A DNA stretch of 64,000 bases from Haloferax massiliensis (GTDB taxonomy: Archaea > Halobacteriota > Halobacteria > Halobacteriales > Haloferacaceae), in NCBI RefSeq assembly GCF_001368915.1, contig NZ_CSTE01000002.1, positions 1,612,961 through 1,676,960 on the forward strand, written 5' to 3'. The position numbers were made by a program, and so were the translations under genes. Position 1 is the stretch's first letter; each line of letters opens with the position of its first letter. Positions 24,145-32,521 of this stretch are shown one piece after another. A model generated the notes under the pieces. The model saw nothing but the letters and a program-made list of their open reading frames with translations. It had not been told where the DNA came from and ran no database searches.

Positions 24145-24489
24145 TCACCCGTCTCTCTTCTCGGCGAACACGCCGGCCGCGCCGTCGACGAGAATCGCGA
24201 CGCCACCCGCGAAGACCAACAACGTGAGGAGTCCGCCGACGGCGTTGTCGTCGGGGAAGTCCCCCGAGGCGCGAACCGCCAGCGTCCACCCGGCGCTGAA
24301 CGCCGCGTAGCCCGCCATCGCCGCGCCGATGGCGACGTTCGTTCCGCCGCCGAGCGTCACGCTGAGCGCCGGCGACCCGACTTCCCCAGCCTCGTCGGCG
24401 GCGGTCTCGGCGGAGCCGTCCGTCTCGCCCGCGTCGCCGTCGGAGTCGTCGCGTTCTGACACGTCCCGAACGGGGACCGCGCGGGACAT
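24145..24489 (-). CDS. Membrane protein, 114 aa
   Basis: A protein with an acidic, Asp/Glu/Ser-rich N-terminal 40 residues and two hydrophobic segments (about residues 50-68 and 84-104). It ends AGVFAEKRDG. No named family is recognised, although similar two-helix proteins with acidic heads occur near glycolytic genes in haloarchaea. The chosen start (MSRAVPVRDVSERDDS) is the first ATG that leaves the divergent phosphoesterase promoter free. It is convergent with pgk. Confidence 0.68.
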   Translation of the reverse strand: MSRAVPVRDVSERDDSDGDAGETDGSAETAADEAGEVGSPALSVTLGGGTNVAIGAAMAGYAAFSAGWTLAVRASGDFPDDNAVGGLLTLLVFAGGVAILVDGAAGVFAEKRDG

Positions 24490-24534
24490 AAGTGTCACCC
24501 AACGTTGATAGCCGACGCCGCCGAAGCGACGCGC

Positions 24535-25023
24535 ATGAAACTCGGCGTCGTCTCCGACACGCACGACAACCTCGACTACGTCGAAGCCGCGGTCTCGCAC
24601 TTCGAATCGGAGGACGTGGACGCGGTCGTCCACTGCGGCGACATCGTCGCGCCCTTCTCGGCCGCGCCGTTCGACGCGGACTTCGACTTCCACGCCGTCC
24701 GCGGCAACAACGACGGCGAGTGGGCGCTCCGCGAGGCGGTCGAGTCGTTCGGCACCTACCACGGCGACTTCGCGCGCCTGACCCTCGACGGCCAGGAGAT
24801 AGCGGTCTACCACGGCACCGAGGCCGGACTGGTCGATGCCCTCGTCGAGTCCGAAACGTACGACTTCGTCCTGCGCGGCCACACCCACGAGCGGGTGGTC
24901 GAACACCGCGGGAAGACGACGCACGTCAACCCCGGCGGCCTGCCGATTCCCGGCGCGGACGACGAGTTCCACGTCGCGGTCGTGGACCTCGACACCGGGA
25001 ACGTGGCGTCGCGGTCGCTGTGA
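24535..25023 (+). CDS. YfcE/MJ0936-type metallophosphoesterase
   Basis: A 162-aa calcineurin-like phosphodiesterase of the YfcE family. Metal ligands are visible in order: SDTHDN (residues 7-12), HCGDIV, RGNND and RGHTHER, followed by NPGG. Such enzymes split phosphodiesters in vitro; the in vivo substrate is unknown. In Haloferax volcanii a similar gene lies between pgk and gapII, as here. The ATG at MKLGVVSDTHDN is the only start consistent with the first strand of the fold. A 9-bp hairpin lies 39 nt behind the stop. Confidence 0.9.
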   Translation: MKLGVVSDTHDNLDYVEAAVSHFESEDVDAVVHCGDIVAPFSAAPFDADFDFHAVRGNNDGEWALREAVESFGTYHGDFARLTLDGQEIAVYHGTEAGLVDALVESETYDFVLRGHTHERVVEHRGKTTHVNPGGLPIPGADDEFHVAVVDLDTGNVASRSL

Positions 25024-25061
25024 GGGGCAAGCGAGCTGGCGGGCCGTTTGGTTTTCCCAGT

Positions 25062-25087
25062 CAGCTGTTTGTCGTGTGAAACAGCTG
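25062..25087. terminator. Perfect 9-bp inverted repeat, possible two-way terminator
   Basis: CAGCTGTTT (25062-25070) and AAACAGCTG (25079-25087) flank an 8-nt loop. It lies between the phosphoesterase gene and the convergent low-GC lipoprotein gene, with T-rich DNA (tttggttttccc) just upstream. It could end transcription from both sides, or mark the edge of the inserted segment. Confidence 0.55.
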
Positions 25088-25116
25088 CTCGGTAGCGCGT
25101 ACGAACGTTCCGACTC

Positions 25117-25659
25117 TTATTCCACGATCTCGAATGGTGCGGCGAGTGCGATTCCCGTATCGTTATCGGAGAATCCCCAGTAGATGAATCGGTACGTTCC
25201 TGCCGTATGTATCGTACACCGTTGAAATGGTCCCCAGAAGTCGTTCGCACTGAGTTCCATCTCCCATCGGAGCTCGTCGCCAGGGGCCAGTATCTGTTCA
25301 GAGGATGACCACTCGTACTCGTCTCGCACACCGATTGTGTTTCGCCACGTCCCCTTATCGACCAAGCGCTGAATCATGTATCGTGGTTTCCCGAGTGTGG
25401 TGAGGGAGTCAGTAGACTCGTTTGTGAGCGTCGCGACGAATTGCTCACCTGGCGAGACAGATTGTGGCACTGTCAGAGACGCATATCGAAGGTAGTCCAC
25501 TATCGATCGATTGGTGAAAACGTCCCCAACGTCTCGATAACCCGAAGAACAGACGTTCTGGTCACGTCGCGTAATAGTATTGAGGCACCCAGACAGGGCC
25601 GCCGTTCCGATTGCACCGGCGAGTGCGAGAAATCGGCGGCGGGGAAGAGGAGGGCTCAT
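25117..25659 (-). CDS. Foreign-looking Tat lipoprotein of unknown function
   Basis: A 180-aa protein with a Tat lipoprotein signal (RRRFLALAGAIGTAALSGC, lipobox Cys about residue 24) followed by a beta-sandwich-like domain (VPQSVSPGEQFVATLTNES, WEMELSAND, GTYRFIYWGFSDND). Base and codon use differ clearly from the surroundings: G+C is near half, with many codons such as CGT, GTA and ATA that neighbours avoid. This points to recent transfer. No family is recognised; the domain may resemble immunoglobulin-like intracellular proteinase-inhibitor folds. It sits between the phosphoesterase gene and gapII. Confidence 0.75.
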   Translation of the reverse strand: MSPPLPRRRFLALAGAIGTAALSGCLNTITRRDQNVCSSGYRDVGDVFTNRSIVDYLRYASLTVPQSVSPGEQFVATLTNESTDSLTTLGKPRYMIQRLVDKGTWRNTIGVRDEYEWSSSEQILAPGDELRWEMELSANDFWGPFQRCTIHTAGTYRFIYWGFSDNDTGIALAAPFEIVE

Positions 25660-25857
25660 ATCAGTAACAGACGCTACTGTCGGCATGTATTTATTCTAAC
25701 CTGATACCGATGAATCCGACACCCGTGCGCTGGACTAATTGAGATGTGGTTTCTCTGTACTAACCGCACAGCGTCAGACGACACCGTCTGCTGCGGATTC
25801 GAACAGCCGAATGGGTGAAAAAGCCGCGACCGCACCGAACTGAACAGGCGATTCGCG

Positions 25858-26925
25858 TTAGTCGTCGGCGAACTCCGCGCGCGCCTGCTCAGCGAAACCG
25901 GACGGGCTACCGGAGATGCCGATACCGAGCGTCTGGTCCGTGAGTTCCATGCTCGTCTGCTGGTCTTCGGTGTCGAACATCGCGCGGATGGCGTCGACGT
26001 TCTCGGGAATCACGTCGGACTGCTGGTGGATGGCCTGGAACAGGTAGAGGTCCCGGCCGTTGACGCCGATGGACTCGCCCCACACGCAGTTTTCCCACAT
26101 GTCGCCGCGCGGGCGGCCCGCGTCGAGCGCGAAGTCCATGAGTTTGCCCGCGCCGTCGATGCCCATCCCCTCCGGGATGACGTAGACGCGGTTCTCGCCT
26201 TCGAGCAGTTGGCGGACGTGCGCGCCGGTCACGTCGTCTTCGAGCGTGACGTTGAGCGCGTGGACGTGCATCAGCGTCGCCGGCACCTTCAGCCCGAGCG
26301 TGTCGATTTCGAGGTCGGGGAAGATGGTCTTCACGTCGGGGCCGTGGTGAGAAGGAATCTTGATGGGGTTCGGGAGGATGTCGTTTATCGGCCCGCGGGA
26401 GTTCTGACCGGGGTCGCCGCCGCGGCGGACGAGCGTCGCCCGGACCTTCTCGACGCCGTACTCGGCTTCGAGCGGCGCGATGATGCGCGACAGGCCGGTC
26501 GTGTTACAGGAGACGACGCGGACGTAGTCGGCGTCGCGGGCGGCGTCGAAGTTGGCCCGCGCGTTGAAGCTCACGTCGGCCACGTCGGCGTCCTCGCCGC
26601 CTTGGAAGATGGCGGGCGTGTGGTGGGTCTCGTACAGTTCGCGGTTCTCCGCGCCGATGCCGGACGGCGTGCAGTCGACGATGATGTCCGCCTTGGCAAC
26701 CAGTTCGTCCACCTCGCCGGCGAGGTCGACGCCGGCTTCGGAAAACAGCGGCGAACGTTCCGGAATCGCGGCGTACATCGGGTAGCCGCGTTCGCCCGCG
26801 GTGTGCGCTTCGAAGTTGGGCTGGGTCTTGGCCACGCCGATGAGTTCCATGTCGGGCTGCGCGTGGACCGCGTCGGCGACGCGCTTGCCGATAGTGCCGT
26901 AGCCGTTGACACCCACTCGTATCAT
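25858..26925 (-). CDS. gapII: Type II (archaeal) glyceraldehyde-3-phosphate dehydrogenase, gluconeogenic GapII
   Basis: A 355-aa archaeal-type GAPDH. The cofactor motif is [10 protein letters not shown] (residues 7-16) and catalytic Cys140 lies in [30 protein letters not shown] is typical of the archaeal family. In Haloferax volcanii this enzyme serves gluconeogenesis, while GapI serves glycolysis, so opposite regulation is expected. The start at [10 protein letters not shown] is chosen because a taactata box lies about 27 nt upstream. A perfect inverted repeat upstream of that box is a likely operator. Confidence 0.94.
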   Translation of the reverse strand: MIRVGVNGYGTIGKRVADAVHAQPDMELIGVAKTQPNFEAHTAGERGYPMYAAIPERSPLFSEAGVDLAGEVDELVAKADIIVDCTPSGIGAENRELYETHHTPAIFQGGEDADVADVSFNARANFDAARDADYVRVVSCNTTGLSRIIAPLEAEYGVEKVRATLVRRGGDPGQNSRGPINDILPNPIKIPSHHGPDVKTIFPDLEIDTLGLKVPATLMHVHALNVTLEDDVTGAHVRQLLEGENRVYVIPEGMGIDGAGKLMDFALDAGRPRGDMWENCVWGESIGVNGRDLYLFQAIHQQSDVIPENVDAIRAMFDTEDQQTSMELTDQTLGIGISGSPSGFAEQARAEFADD

Positions 26926-26945
26926 GGGAGACAAACGACCGGGGC

Positions 26946-26985
26946 CGACTATAGTTATTTCGATGGTTAATACTTAGAAATTAAC
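26946..26985 (-). promoter_or_regulatory. gapII: gapII promoter and upstream inverted repeat
   Basis: On the minus strand the promoter reads cgaaataactatag (26949-26962), about 27 nt before the gapII ATG. Directly upstream is a perfect inverted repeat GTTAAT-N8-ATTAAC (26966-26985). Its place upstream of the TATA/BRE region is where archaeal activators bind. It does not match the TACT-N7/8-GAGTA motif reported for TrmB in Halobacterium. Confidence 0.6.
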
Positions 26986-27114
26986 TCTCGGGCGAGTGAG
27001 TCCCTCGATTACCTCCGACGCGAGTGAACCCCCGATTCGGGGCGGGAGAGGCCAGAACCGAACGGGGGGAACGGGATGGGAACGCCTAACAGCGCCGGCG
27101 GCGCAGGTGTCCAC

Positions 27115-28074
27115 ATGCCCGAATCCGACGCAGACCTCCGCGCCGCCAGCGAGACGGCGGTCCGCCAGTGTCTCGACCTCCAGCCCGACGAGTCGCTCGT
27201 CGTCGTCACCGACGACCAGCGCGAGCGCATCGGCGAGGCGCTCTACGAGGTCGCAAGCGAGGTGACCGACGACGCCGCAATCGTCCGCTACCCGCCGGGG
27301 AACCAACACGGCGAGGAGCCGCCCGCGCCGGTCGCCGCCGCGATGCAGGCCTGCGACGCCTTCCTCGCGCCGACGACGAAGAGCCTGAGCCACACCCGCG
27401 CCCGCGGCGACGCCTGCGACGCCGGCGCTCGCGGCGCGACGCTTCCGGGCATCACCGAGGAGGTGTTCGTCACCGGCCTCGACGCCGACTACGACGCCAT
27501 CTACGACCACAGCGCGGCGATGCTCGACGCCGTCAGCGACGCCGACGAACTGCGCGTCACGACCGAGAAGGGCACGGACATCACGTTCGTCCGCGGCGAC
27601 CGCGAGTGGCTCGCCGACACCGGCGCAATCGCGGAGGCCGGCTCGTTTTCGAACCTCCCCGCGGGCGAAATCTTCCTCAGCCCCGCGTCCGCGACGGGCA
27701 CCTACGTCGTCGACGGGACGATGATGCCCCACGGCCTCCTCGACGAGGGACGGGAGCTCCGCTTCGAGGTCGAAGACGGCTACGTCACCGAGATTTCCGA
27801 CGACGACATCCGCGAGCAGGTCGAGGCCGCGGCGGAGGAGGTCGGCGACGACGCCTACAACCTCGCCGAAATCGGCATCGGCACCAACGTCGGCGTGACC
27901 GACCTCGTCGGCTCCGTCCTGCTCGACGAGAAGGCCGCGGGCACGGTCCACATCGCCATCGGCGACGACGCCGGCATCGGCGGCGACACCGACGCGCCGC
28001 TCCACCTCGACGGCATCGTCCGCGAGCCGACGGTGTACGCCGACGGCGAGGAAGTCGACCTGCCGCAACCCTGA
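27115..28074 (+). CDS. Aminopeptidase, M29-like
   Basis: A 319-aa protein resembling the haloarchaeal leucyl-aminopeptidase/aminopeptidase T group. An N-terminal alpha/beta part (ESLVVVTDDQRERIGEAL) is followed by a catalytic-type C-terminal domain with NLPAGEIFLSP, NLAEIGIGTN, GTVHIAIGDD and PLHLDG, positions at which M29 enzymes hold metal ligands (Glu, His, Asp). It probably trims short peptides in the cytoplasm. The ATG of MPESDADLRAAS is chosen over an upstream ATG because the upstream stretch is Gly/Ala filler. It diverges from gapII. Confidence 0.82.
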   Translation: MPESDADLRAASETAVRQCLDLQPDESLVVVTDDQRERIGEALYEVASEVTDDAAIVRYPPGNQHGEEPPAPVAAAMQACDAFLAPTTKSLSHTRARGDACDAGARGATLPGITEEVFVTGLDADYDAIYDHSAAMLDAVSDADELRVTTEKGTDITFVRGDREWLADTGAIAEAGSFSNLPAGEIFLSPASATGTYVVDGTMMPHGLLDEGRELRFEVEDGYVTEISDDDIREQVEAAAEEVGDDAYNLAEIGIGTNVGVTDLVGSVLLDEKAAGTVHIAIGDDAGIGGDTDAPLHLDGIVREPTVYADGEEVDLPQP

Positions 28075-28197
28075 GCGGGCGCACGCCGCGACCGCGGCCG
28101 CGCGGCCAGCGGGTCGCCGAACGAGCGTCCTGCCACCGACTCCCACGCCGAAACGGAGAAAGGCGGCTTTTTACGCCCTGATGGGCTAGCGACCCGT

Positions 28198-28854
28198 ATG
28201 AGCCTACCCGACGCCGGCGAGCGCGTCCCCCTCTCCTGTCCGACGTGTTCGCCCGACGAACCCACCGTCCACGAGGTGCTGAAGCCCGGCGGTCACTCGA
28301 CCGTCCGGTGTACCGAATGCGGCCACGTCCACAAGGAGAAAGTCGAGATTCCCGACGAGACCGAGATGAACGTCGTCGTCTCGCAGGACGGCGACTCCGT
28401 CTCGACCGAGGTGCCCGTGCCGGTCGGCACGACCATCGAGGTCGGCGACGAGTTCATCGTCGACACGCCCGAGGCGATTCAGCTCGTTCGCATCACGGGC
28501 ATCGAGGTCGGCCCCGAACAGCGCGCCGACGAGGCCGAAGTCGCGGACGTGAAGACCGTCTGGACCCGCGTCGTCGACAACGTCGCGGTCAACGTCACCA
28601 TCCACCCGAAGGACGGCAAGCGCGAGGACACCCGGAGCGTCACCGTCAACGTCCCCGGCGACTACGAGTTCGTCGTCGGCGAGACGGAGGCGTTCGGCGA
28701 CGAGGAGGTCGAAATCGAAGGCCTCGTCGTCCGCTCGGACGCCCCCGAGTACCGCCACGGCAAGCTCGACCACCCCGGCGACATGGTGTACGCGAAGGAC
28801 GCGAAGCGCGTCTACGCCCGCGACCAGACCTCGACCGCGTGGTCGGCCTGGTAA
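28198..28854 (+). CDS. HVO_0476-family zinc-finger protein
   Basis: A 218-aa protein of the family named after Haloferax volcanii HVO_0476. A zinc ribbon is at the N-terminus (LSCPTCSPDEP... then VRCTECGHVH, about residues 13-44). Beta-rich domains follow, with IEVGDEFIVDTPEAIQLVRITGIEV and VKTVWTRVVDNVAVNVTIH, probably OB-like or KOW-like. The function is unknown; a nucleic-acid role is plausible from the ribbon and the beta domains. The ATG lies 27 nt behind a ctttttac box, which fits a leaderless message. Confidence 0.87.
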   Translation: MSLPDAGERVPLSCPTCSPDEPTVHEVLKPGGHSTVRCTECGHVHKEKVEIPDETEMNVVVSQDGDSVSTEVPVPVGTTIEVGDEFIVDTPEAIQLVRITGIEVGPEQRADEAEVADVKTVWTRVVDNVAVNVTIHPKDGKREDTRSVTVNVPGDYEFVVGETEAFGDEEVEIEGLVVRSDAPEYRHGKLDHPGDMVYAKDAKRVYARDQTSTAWSAW

Positions 28855-28950
28855 GGCGGAGCCGACGCCGAACCGCTCCGACCCGCCGCCGACGGCCCGT
28901 CCCGCCGGCCCAACGCACGACCTTTTGTTTTCGGCCCCGTCGGTGCGACC

Positions 28951-29889
28951 ATGCCTACCCGCGACCGGTCGCAGTCGTCGGTCGAATCGCTCGCGCTCCT
29001 GTGGGCCGCCCGCGAGAGCGGCGTCATCGACGCGCTCACGACGAGCGCCGGCACCGTCGAGGCCGTGGCCGAAACCGCCGGTATCGACTCCCGAGCCGCC
29101 CGCATCACCGTCGAGGCGCTGGCCGCGATGGGCTTCATCAAGCGCGTCGGCGACGAGTACGAGATAACCAACCGCGCGCTCGGCTTCCTCGCCAAGCGCG
29201 ACGTGCGCTCCATCGGCCGCCTCCCGCACGCGCTCGACCGCTTTTCGCTCTACGCCGACCTCCCGGAGACGATGGCGTCCGGCGGGTCGCCCGCGCTCCC
29301 GGACGACTGGCTTCGAAACCGACTCGGCGCGCACGACGCCACCGACGAATCGGTCGTCCGGGCCTGCGTCACCGCCGCGGTCCGCGAGGCACCCGACGCG
29401 ACGCGCGTCCTCGACCTCGGCGGCGCGTCGGGCGTCTTCGCCCGGGAGTTTCTCGCCCGCGGCCGCGACGTGACCCTCGTCGACGACGCGGACACCGTGG
29501 AAGTCGTCCGACCGCTCCTCTCGCGCGCCGGCGTGGACCTCGTCGCGGGCGACCCGACCGACCCGCCGGTGTCGGGGTTCAAGCTGGTCTTCGCCGGCGA
29601 CGCCTTCGCCGGGCGCGACCCGGCCGAATCGCGGGCGCTCGTCTCCGGCGCATGCGACGCCCTCGAACCCGGCGGCGCGGCGGTCTTCGTCGATAGCCTG
29701 CACGGTCGGTGTTCGACCGACGCGACGGCCGGACGGGCGGTGGACGCGCTCGCCACGGGCCGCGGCGACCTCTACGACGAGGCGACGGTTCGCTCGTGGA
29801 TGGAATCGGCCGGATTCGACGGCTGTGCGGTCCGAGACGTGCCGGGGACCGACCTGCAGGCGGTCGTCGGCGAGCGTGCGGTTGATTAG
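28951..29889 (+). CDS. SAM-dependent methyltransferase with N-terminal winged helix
   Basis: A 312-aa protein built like small-molecule O-methyltransferases. A helical/winged N-terminal dimerisation domain (about residues 1-80, with VEAVAETAGIDSRAARITVEALAAMGF) precedes a Rossmann methyltransferase domain with motif I VLDLGGASGVFAREFL (about 153-168). The substrate is unknown. A ccttttgttttc box about 27 nt upstream fits a leaderless start. It is followed 21 nt later by an isoaspartyl methyltransferase-like gene on the same strand, so the two are probably co-transcribed. Confidence 0.85.
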   Translation: MPTRDRSQSSVESLALLWAARESGVIDALTTSAGTVEAVAETAGIDSRAARITVEALAAMGFIKRVGDEYEITNRALGFLAKRDVRSIGRLPHALDRFSLYADLPETMASGGSPALPDDWLRNRLGAHDATDESVVRACVTAAVREAPDATRVLDLGGASGVFAREFLARGRDVTLVDDADTVEVVRPLLSRAGVDLVAGDPTDPPVSGFKLVFAGDAFAGRDPAESRALVSGACDALEPGGAAVFVDSLHGRCSTDATAGRAVDALATGRGDLYDEATVRSWMESAGFDGCAVRDVPGTDLQAVVGERAVD

Positions 29890-29910
29890 GACCGACCCCC
29901 GAGTTCGGAT

Positions 29911-30645
29911 ATGGACAACTCGGTGCTGCGCGACGACATGGTCGACGGCCTGGAGCACTCGCTTGAGTCGCTCCCGGAGGCCGTCTCCATCGCCATGCGC
30001 AGCGTCCCGCGACACGAGTTCGTCACCGACTCGCCGTATCAGAACCGCCCGACGGAGCACCGCGACACGAACACGACCATCCTCGCGCCGACGACGGTCG
30101 CGCGCCTGCTCTCCGCGCTCGACCCGCAACCGGACGACGAGGTGCTCGTCGTCGGCGCGGGCGTCGGCTACACCGCCGCGGTCCTCGCCGAAATCGTCGG
30201 CGACGCGCACGTCCACGCCGTCGACATCACGCGCTCGCTCGTCTACGAGGCGCGCGAGAACCTCCAGCGCGCCGGCTACGGCGGCGTCCTCGTGGACTGC
30301 CGCGACGGCGCGGAGGGGTTGGCCGACTACGCGCCCTTCGACCGCATCCTCGTCGAGGCCTCGGCGGTCCGCCCGCCCGCGAGACTCCTCGCGCAACTCG
30401 CCGACGGCGGCCGACTCGTCATGCCGAAAGGCGTCGGCGAGCAGACGCTCGTCGCCGTCGAGGACGGCGAGGTTGCCGAGTCGTTCGGCCCGCTGTCGTT
30501 CAAACCGCTGCTCGTGGACGGCGAGCAGACCGGGAGCATCGTCAGAAACCGGACGCGACGCGAGGACCCCGAGTACGAGGGTCGAGGCTGGCACGCCGGC
30601 CACGGCTGGGAACAGGACTGGATAGACTGGGGCGGCCGCGGGTAG
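29911..30645 (+). CDS. pcm: Protein-L-isoaspartate O-methyltransferase-like protein
   Basis: A 244-aa protein of the PCMT fold, which repairs isoaspartate in aged proteins. The N-terminal segment with PRHEFV and the TTILAPTTVARLL stretch correspond to the substrate-side signature, and VLVVGAGVGYTAAVLAEIVG is SAM motif I. The classical GQTIS sequence is replaced by TNTTIL, so activity on isoaspartate is not certain. A Trp/Gly/His-rich tail (GWHAGHGWEQDW) closes the protein. It sits close behind the other methyltransferase gene. Confidence 0.82.
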   Translation: MDNSVLRDDMVDGLEHSLESLPEAVSIAMRSVPRHEFVTDSPYQNRPTEHRDTNTTILAPTTVARLLSALDPQPDDEVLVVGAGVGYTAAVLAEIVGDAHVHAVDITRSLVYEARENLQRAGYGGVLVDCRDGAEGLADYAPFDRILVEASAVRPPARLLAQLADGGRLVMPKGVGEQTLVAVEDGEVAESFGPLSFKPLLVDGEQTGSIVRNRTRREDPEYEGRGWHAGHGWEQDWIDWGGRG

Positions 30646-30763
30646 ACGAACGAGCGGGAGGGTCGACGCGTCGGCCGGCGCGACAGTCACGGTTCTCCGG
30701 GGGCGAGAACCACCGATCCACGATTTAGCCGCCGAGCGCGTAGCTAGTACCGGTGAATCAACC

Positions 30764-31045
30764 ATGGAGAAGAACGTCGGCGGCTACGACCGCATCGCGC
30801 GCGCCGTCCTCGGACCGGTGCTCATCGTCGTCGGCGCGGCGGGTCTCGCGGGCTTCCTGACCATCGCGGCGGGGACCCTCGGACTCGTCGTCGCCGTCGC
30901 GGCGCTCCTCGTCGGAGCGGTCCTCGCGACCACGGCGGTCACCCAGAAGTGCCCGCTCAACGACCTGCTGGGCTTCAACACTTACGAGGGCGCGAAGACG
31001 ACCGATACCGAGACCGAATCCGCGGGCAAGCCCCGCGCGCAGTGA
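30764..31045 (+). CDS. DUF2892 (YgaP-like) membrane protein
   Basis: A 93-aa protein with the DUF2892 start (MEKNVGGYDRIARAVLGPVLI) and two transmembrane helices (about residues 14-32 and 38-58). It then has a conserved CPLNDLLGFNTY segment and a polar tail. Relatives are often fused to rhodanese domains or lie near sulfur genes; no such gene is near here. The ATG at the head of the conserved N-terminus is certain. Confidence 0.85.
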   Translation: MEKNVGGYDRIARAVLGPVLIVVGAAGLAGFLTIAAGTLGLVVAVAALLVGAVLATTAVTQKCPLNDLLGFNTYEGAKTTDTETESAGKPRAQ

Positions 31046-31169
31046 GCTTTTCTTTGAATCGCAGTCGAGACCGGCCGCCCCGGAGAGCGGTGATGATGAC
31101 ACCCGAATTATCAAAACAGATAACTCGCGGGAAACAGCTTTTGCATCGCTCCAGAGACCGGAAGTAGCG

Positions 31170-32489
31170 ATGACGCCACCCATCCCGACGCGGAAACGGC
31201 TCCCGGACGACCTGCTCGAACGGGCCAACTGGGTCGGGTGGCGGACAGAGACGTGCGACGGTGCCGAAACGGCGATTCTACAGGACGCGACCGGCGGCCC
31301 CGCGTCCGTGACCGACGCCTCGACGTGGGCGACGTTCGACGAAGCGCTCGCGTTCGTTCGCGACGGTCGCGCCGACGGCGTGGGCTACGTCTTCACCGAC
31401 GACGACCCCTTCGTCAGTATCGAACTCGACAACTGCCGCGACACCGACACCGGCGCGACCGCGGCGTGGGCGCGGACGCTCGTCGACCGGCTCGACTCCT
31501 ACACGGAAGTCAGTCCCTCGGGGACGGGCCTGCAAGTAATCGTCCGCGGGACGCTCCCGCTGGGACGCACCCGAGCCGACGCCCTCGAACTCTCGGCCGG
31601 CGCGCGGTTCTGTCCCGTGACGGGCGACCGCGTCGACGGCGCGCCCCCGGCGGTCGCCGAGCGGAGCGACGCGCTCGCGGCGATTCACGGCGCGTACGTC
31701 GAAGTCGACCCGGAGCCGCCGACGGTGACGCCGGTCGAGTCGGTCAACGCACTCGACTCGACCAACCCAGACGCGCCGAGCGCGGGGCGAGCCCCCGCCG
31801 ACGCCCGCCTCGACGAGATAAGCGGTCCGGGTAACGACCTCGACGACGACGAGATAGTCGACCGCGCCTCGACCACCGTGAACCGCGTGACGTTCACCCA
31901 CCTGTGGCGCGGTGACGCGAGCGACTACGACGACCGCGACGAGGCGGACGCGGCGCTGTGTTCCATCCTCGCGTTCTGGACGGCCGGCGACGCGCGACAG
32001 ATGTGTCGCCTGTTTCGGGACTCCGGGCTCTTTCGGCCGAAGTGGGACGAGGTCGCGTACGCCGACGGGTCGACCTACGGCGCGAAGACGGTCCAGCGAG
32101 CGATTCGGGAGACGAGCGAGTTCTACGACCCGTCGGGCTGGTCCAGCGCGGTCCGGCGGTCGTCCACGCCGTCGGACGACGGACGGCGGCGTGGCGGACG
32201 CGACGACGACGCGGCGACCGACCCGGGAGGACGGCCGGCGACACCCACCGACGCGTCGCCGATTGGCGAGCGCGGGGCGTTCGACCGGTTCGACGAACTC
32301 CGGGCGTGGCTCGACGACGTCGTCGACGAAAACGAGCGGCTCCGCGGCGAACTCGACGCGGAGCGGGAGCGACGGCGCGACCTCGAAGCGCGGGTGAGCG
32401 ACGGCGGAGACGAAGGCGGCGACGGGGGCGGAGAGCGAGGCGAACGCGCGGGACGCGGCTGGTCCCTGTTCCGCTGGCTCCGGCGGTGA
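31170..32489 (+). CDS. NrS-1 polymerase/primase-like protein without helicase part
   Basis: A 439-aa protein resembling the primase-polymerase part of phage NrS-1-type replication proteins found on haloarchaeal mobile elements. Residues about 10-180 match the N-terminal domain (LPDDLLERANWVGWRTE, GVGYVFTDDDPFVSIELDN, SYTEVSPSGTGLQVIVRG, FCPVTGD). Residues about 235-325 match the helix-bundle domain (DEADAALCSILAFWTAGD, MCRLFRDSGLFRPKWDE). Instead of a helicase, the C-terminus is a charged linker, a short coiled coil and a basic WSLFRWLRR end. Acidic and His positions of the primase motifs look changed (ELD, LQV), so catalysis is doubtful. It is probably a domesticated remnant. Confidence 0.72.
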   Translation: MTPPIPTRKRLPDDLLERANWVGWRTETCDGAETAILQDATGGPASVTDASTWATFDEALAFVRDGRADGVGYVFTDDDPFVSIELDNCRDTDTGATAAWARTLVDRLDSYTEVSPSGTGLQVIVRGTLPLGRTRADALELSAGARFCPVTGDRVDGAPPAVAERSDALAAIHGAYVEVDPEPPTVTPVESVNALDSTNPDAPSAGRAPADARLDEISGPGNDLDDDEIVDRASTTVNRVTFTHLWRGDASDYDDRDEADAALCSILAFWTAGDARQMCRLFRDSGLFRPKWDEVAYADGSTYGAKTVQRAIRETSEFYDPSGWSSAVRRSSTPSDDGRRRGGRDDDAATDPGGRPATPTDASPIGERGAFDRFDELRAWLDDVVDENERLRGELDAERERRRDLEARVSDGGDEGGDGGGERGERAGRGWSLFRWLRR

Positions 32490-32521
32490 CCGTCGCCGTC
32501 TCGGCGGTGTTCTGAGCGAGA

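Noticed and set aside
28204..30765. Open frame of about 850 codons on the minus strand opposite the zinc-finger and methyltransferase genes
   Set aside because: It shows the Val/Asp/Arg-rich composition of a mirror frame and no domain; the opposite strand has three genes with clear families.
31093..31167. 24-codon frame (MMTPELSKQITRG...) ending 2 nt before the primase-like gene
   Set aside because: No promoter or ribosome-site evidence that sets it apart; it could be chance in a moderately AT-rich gap.
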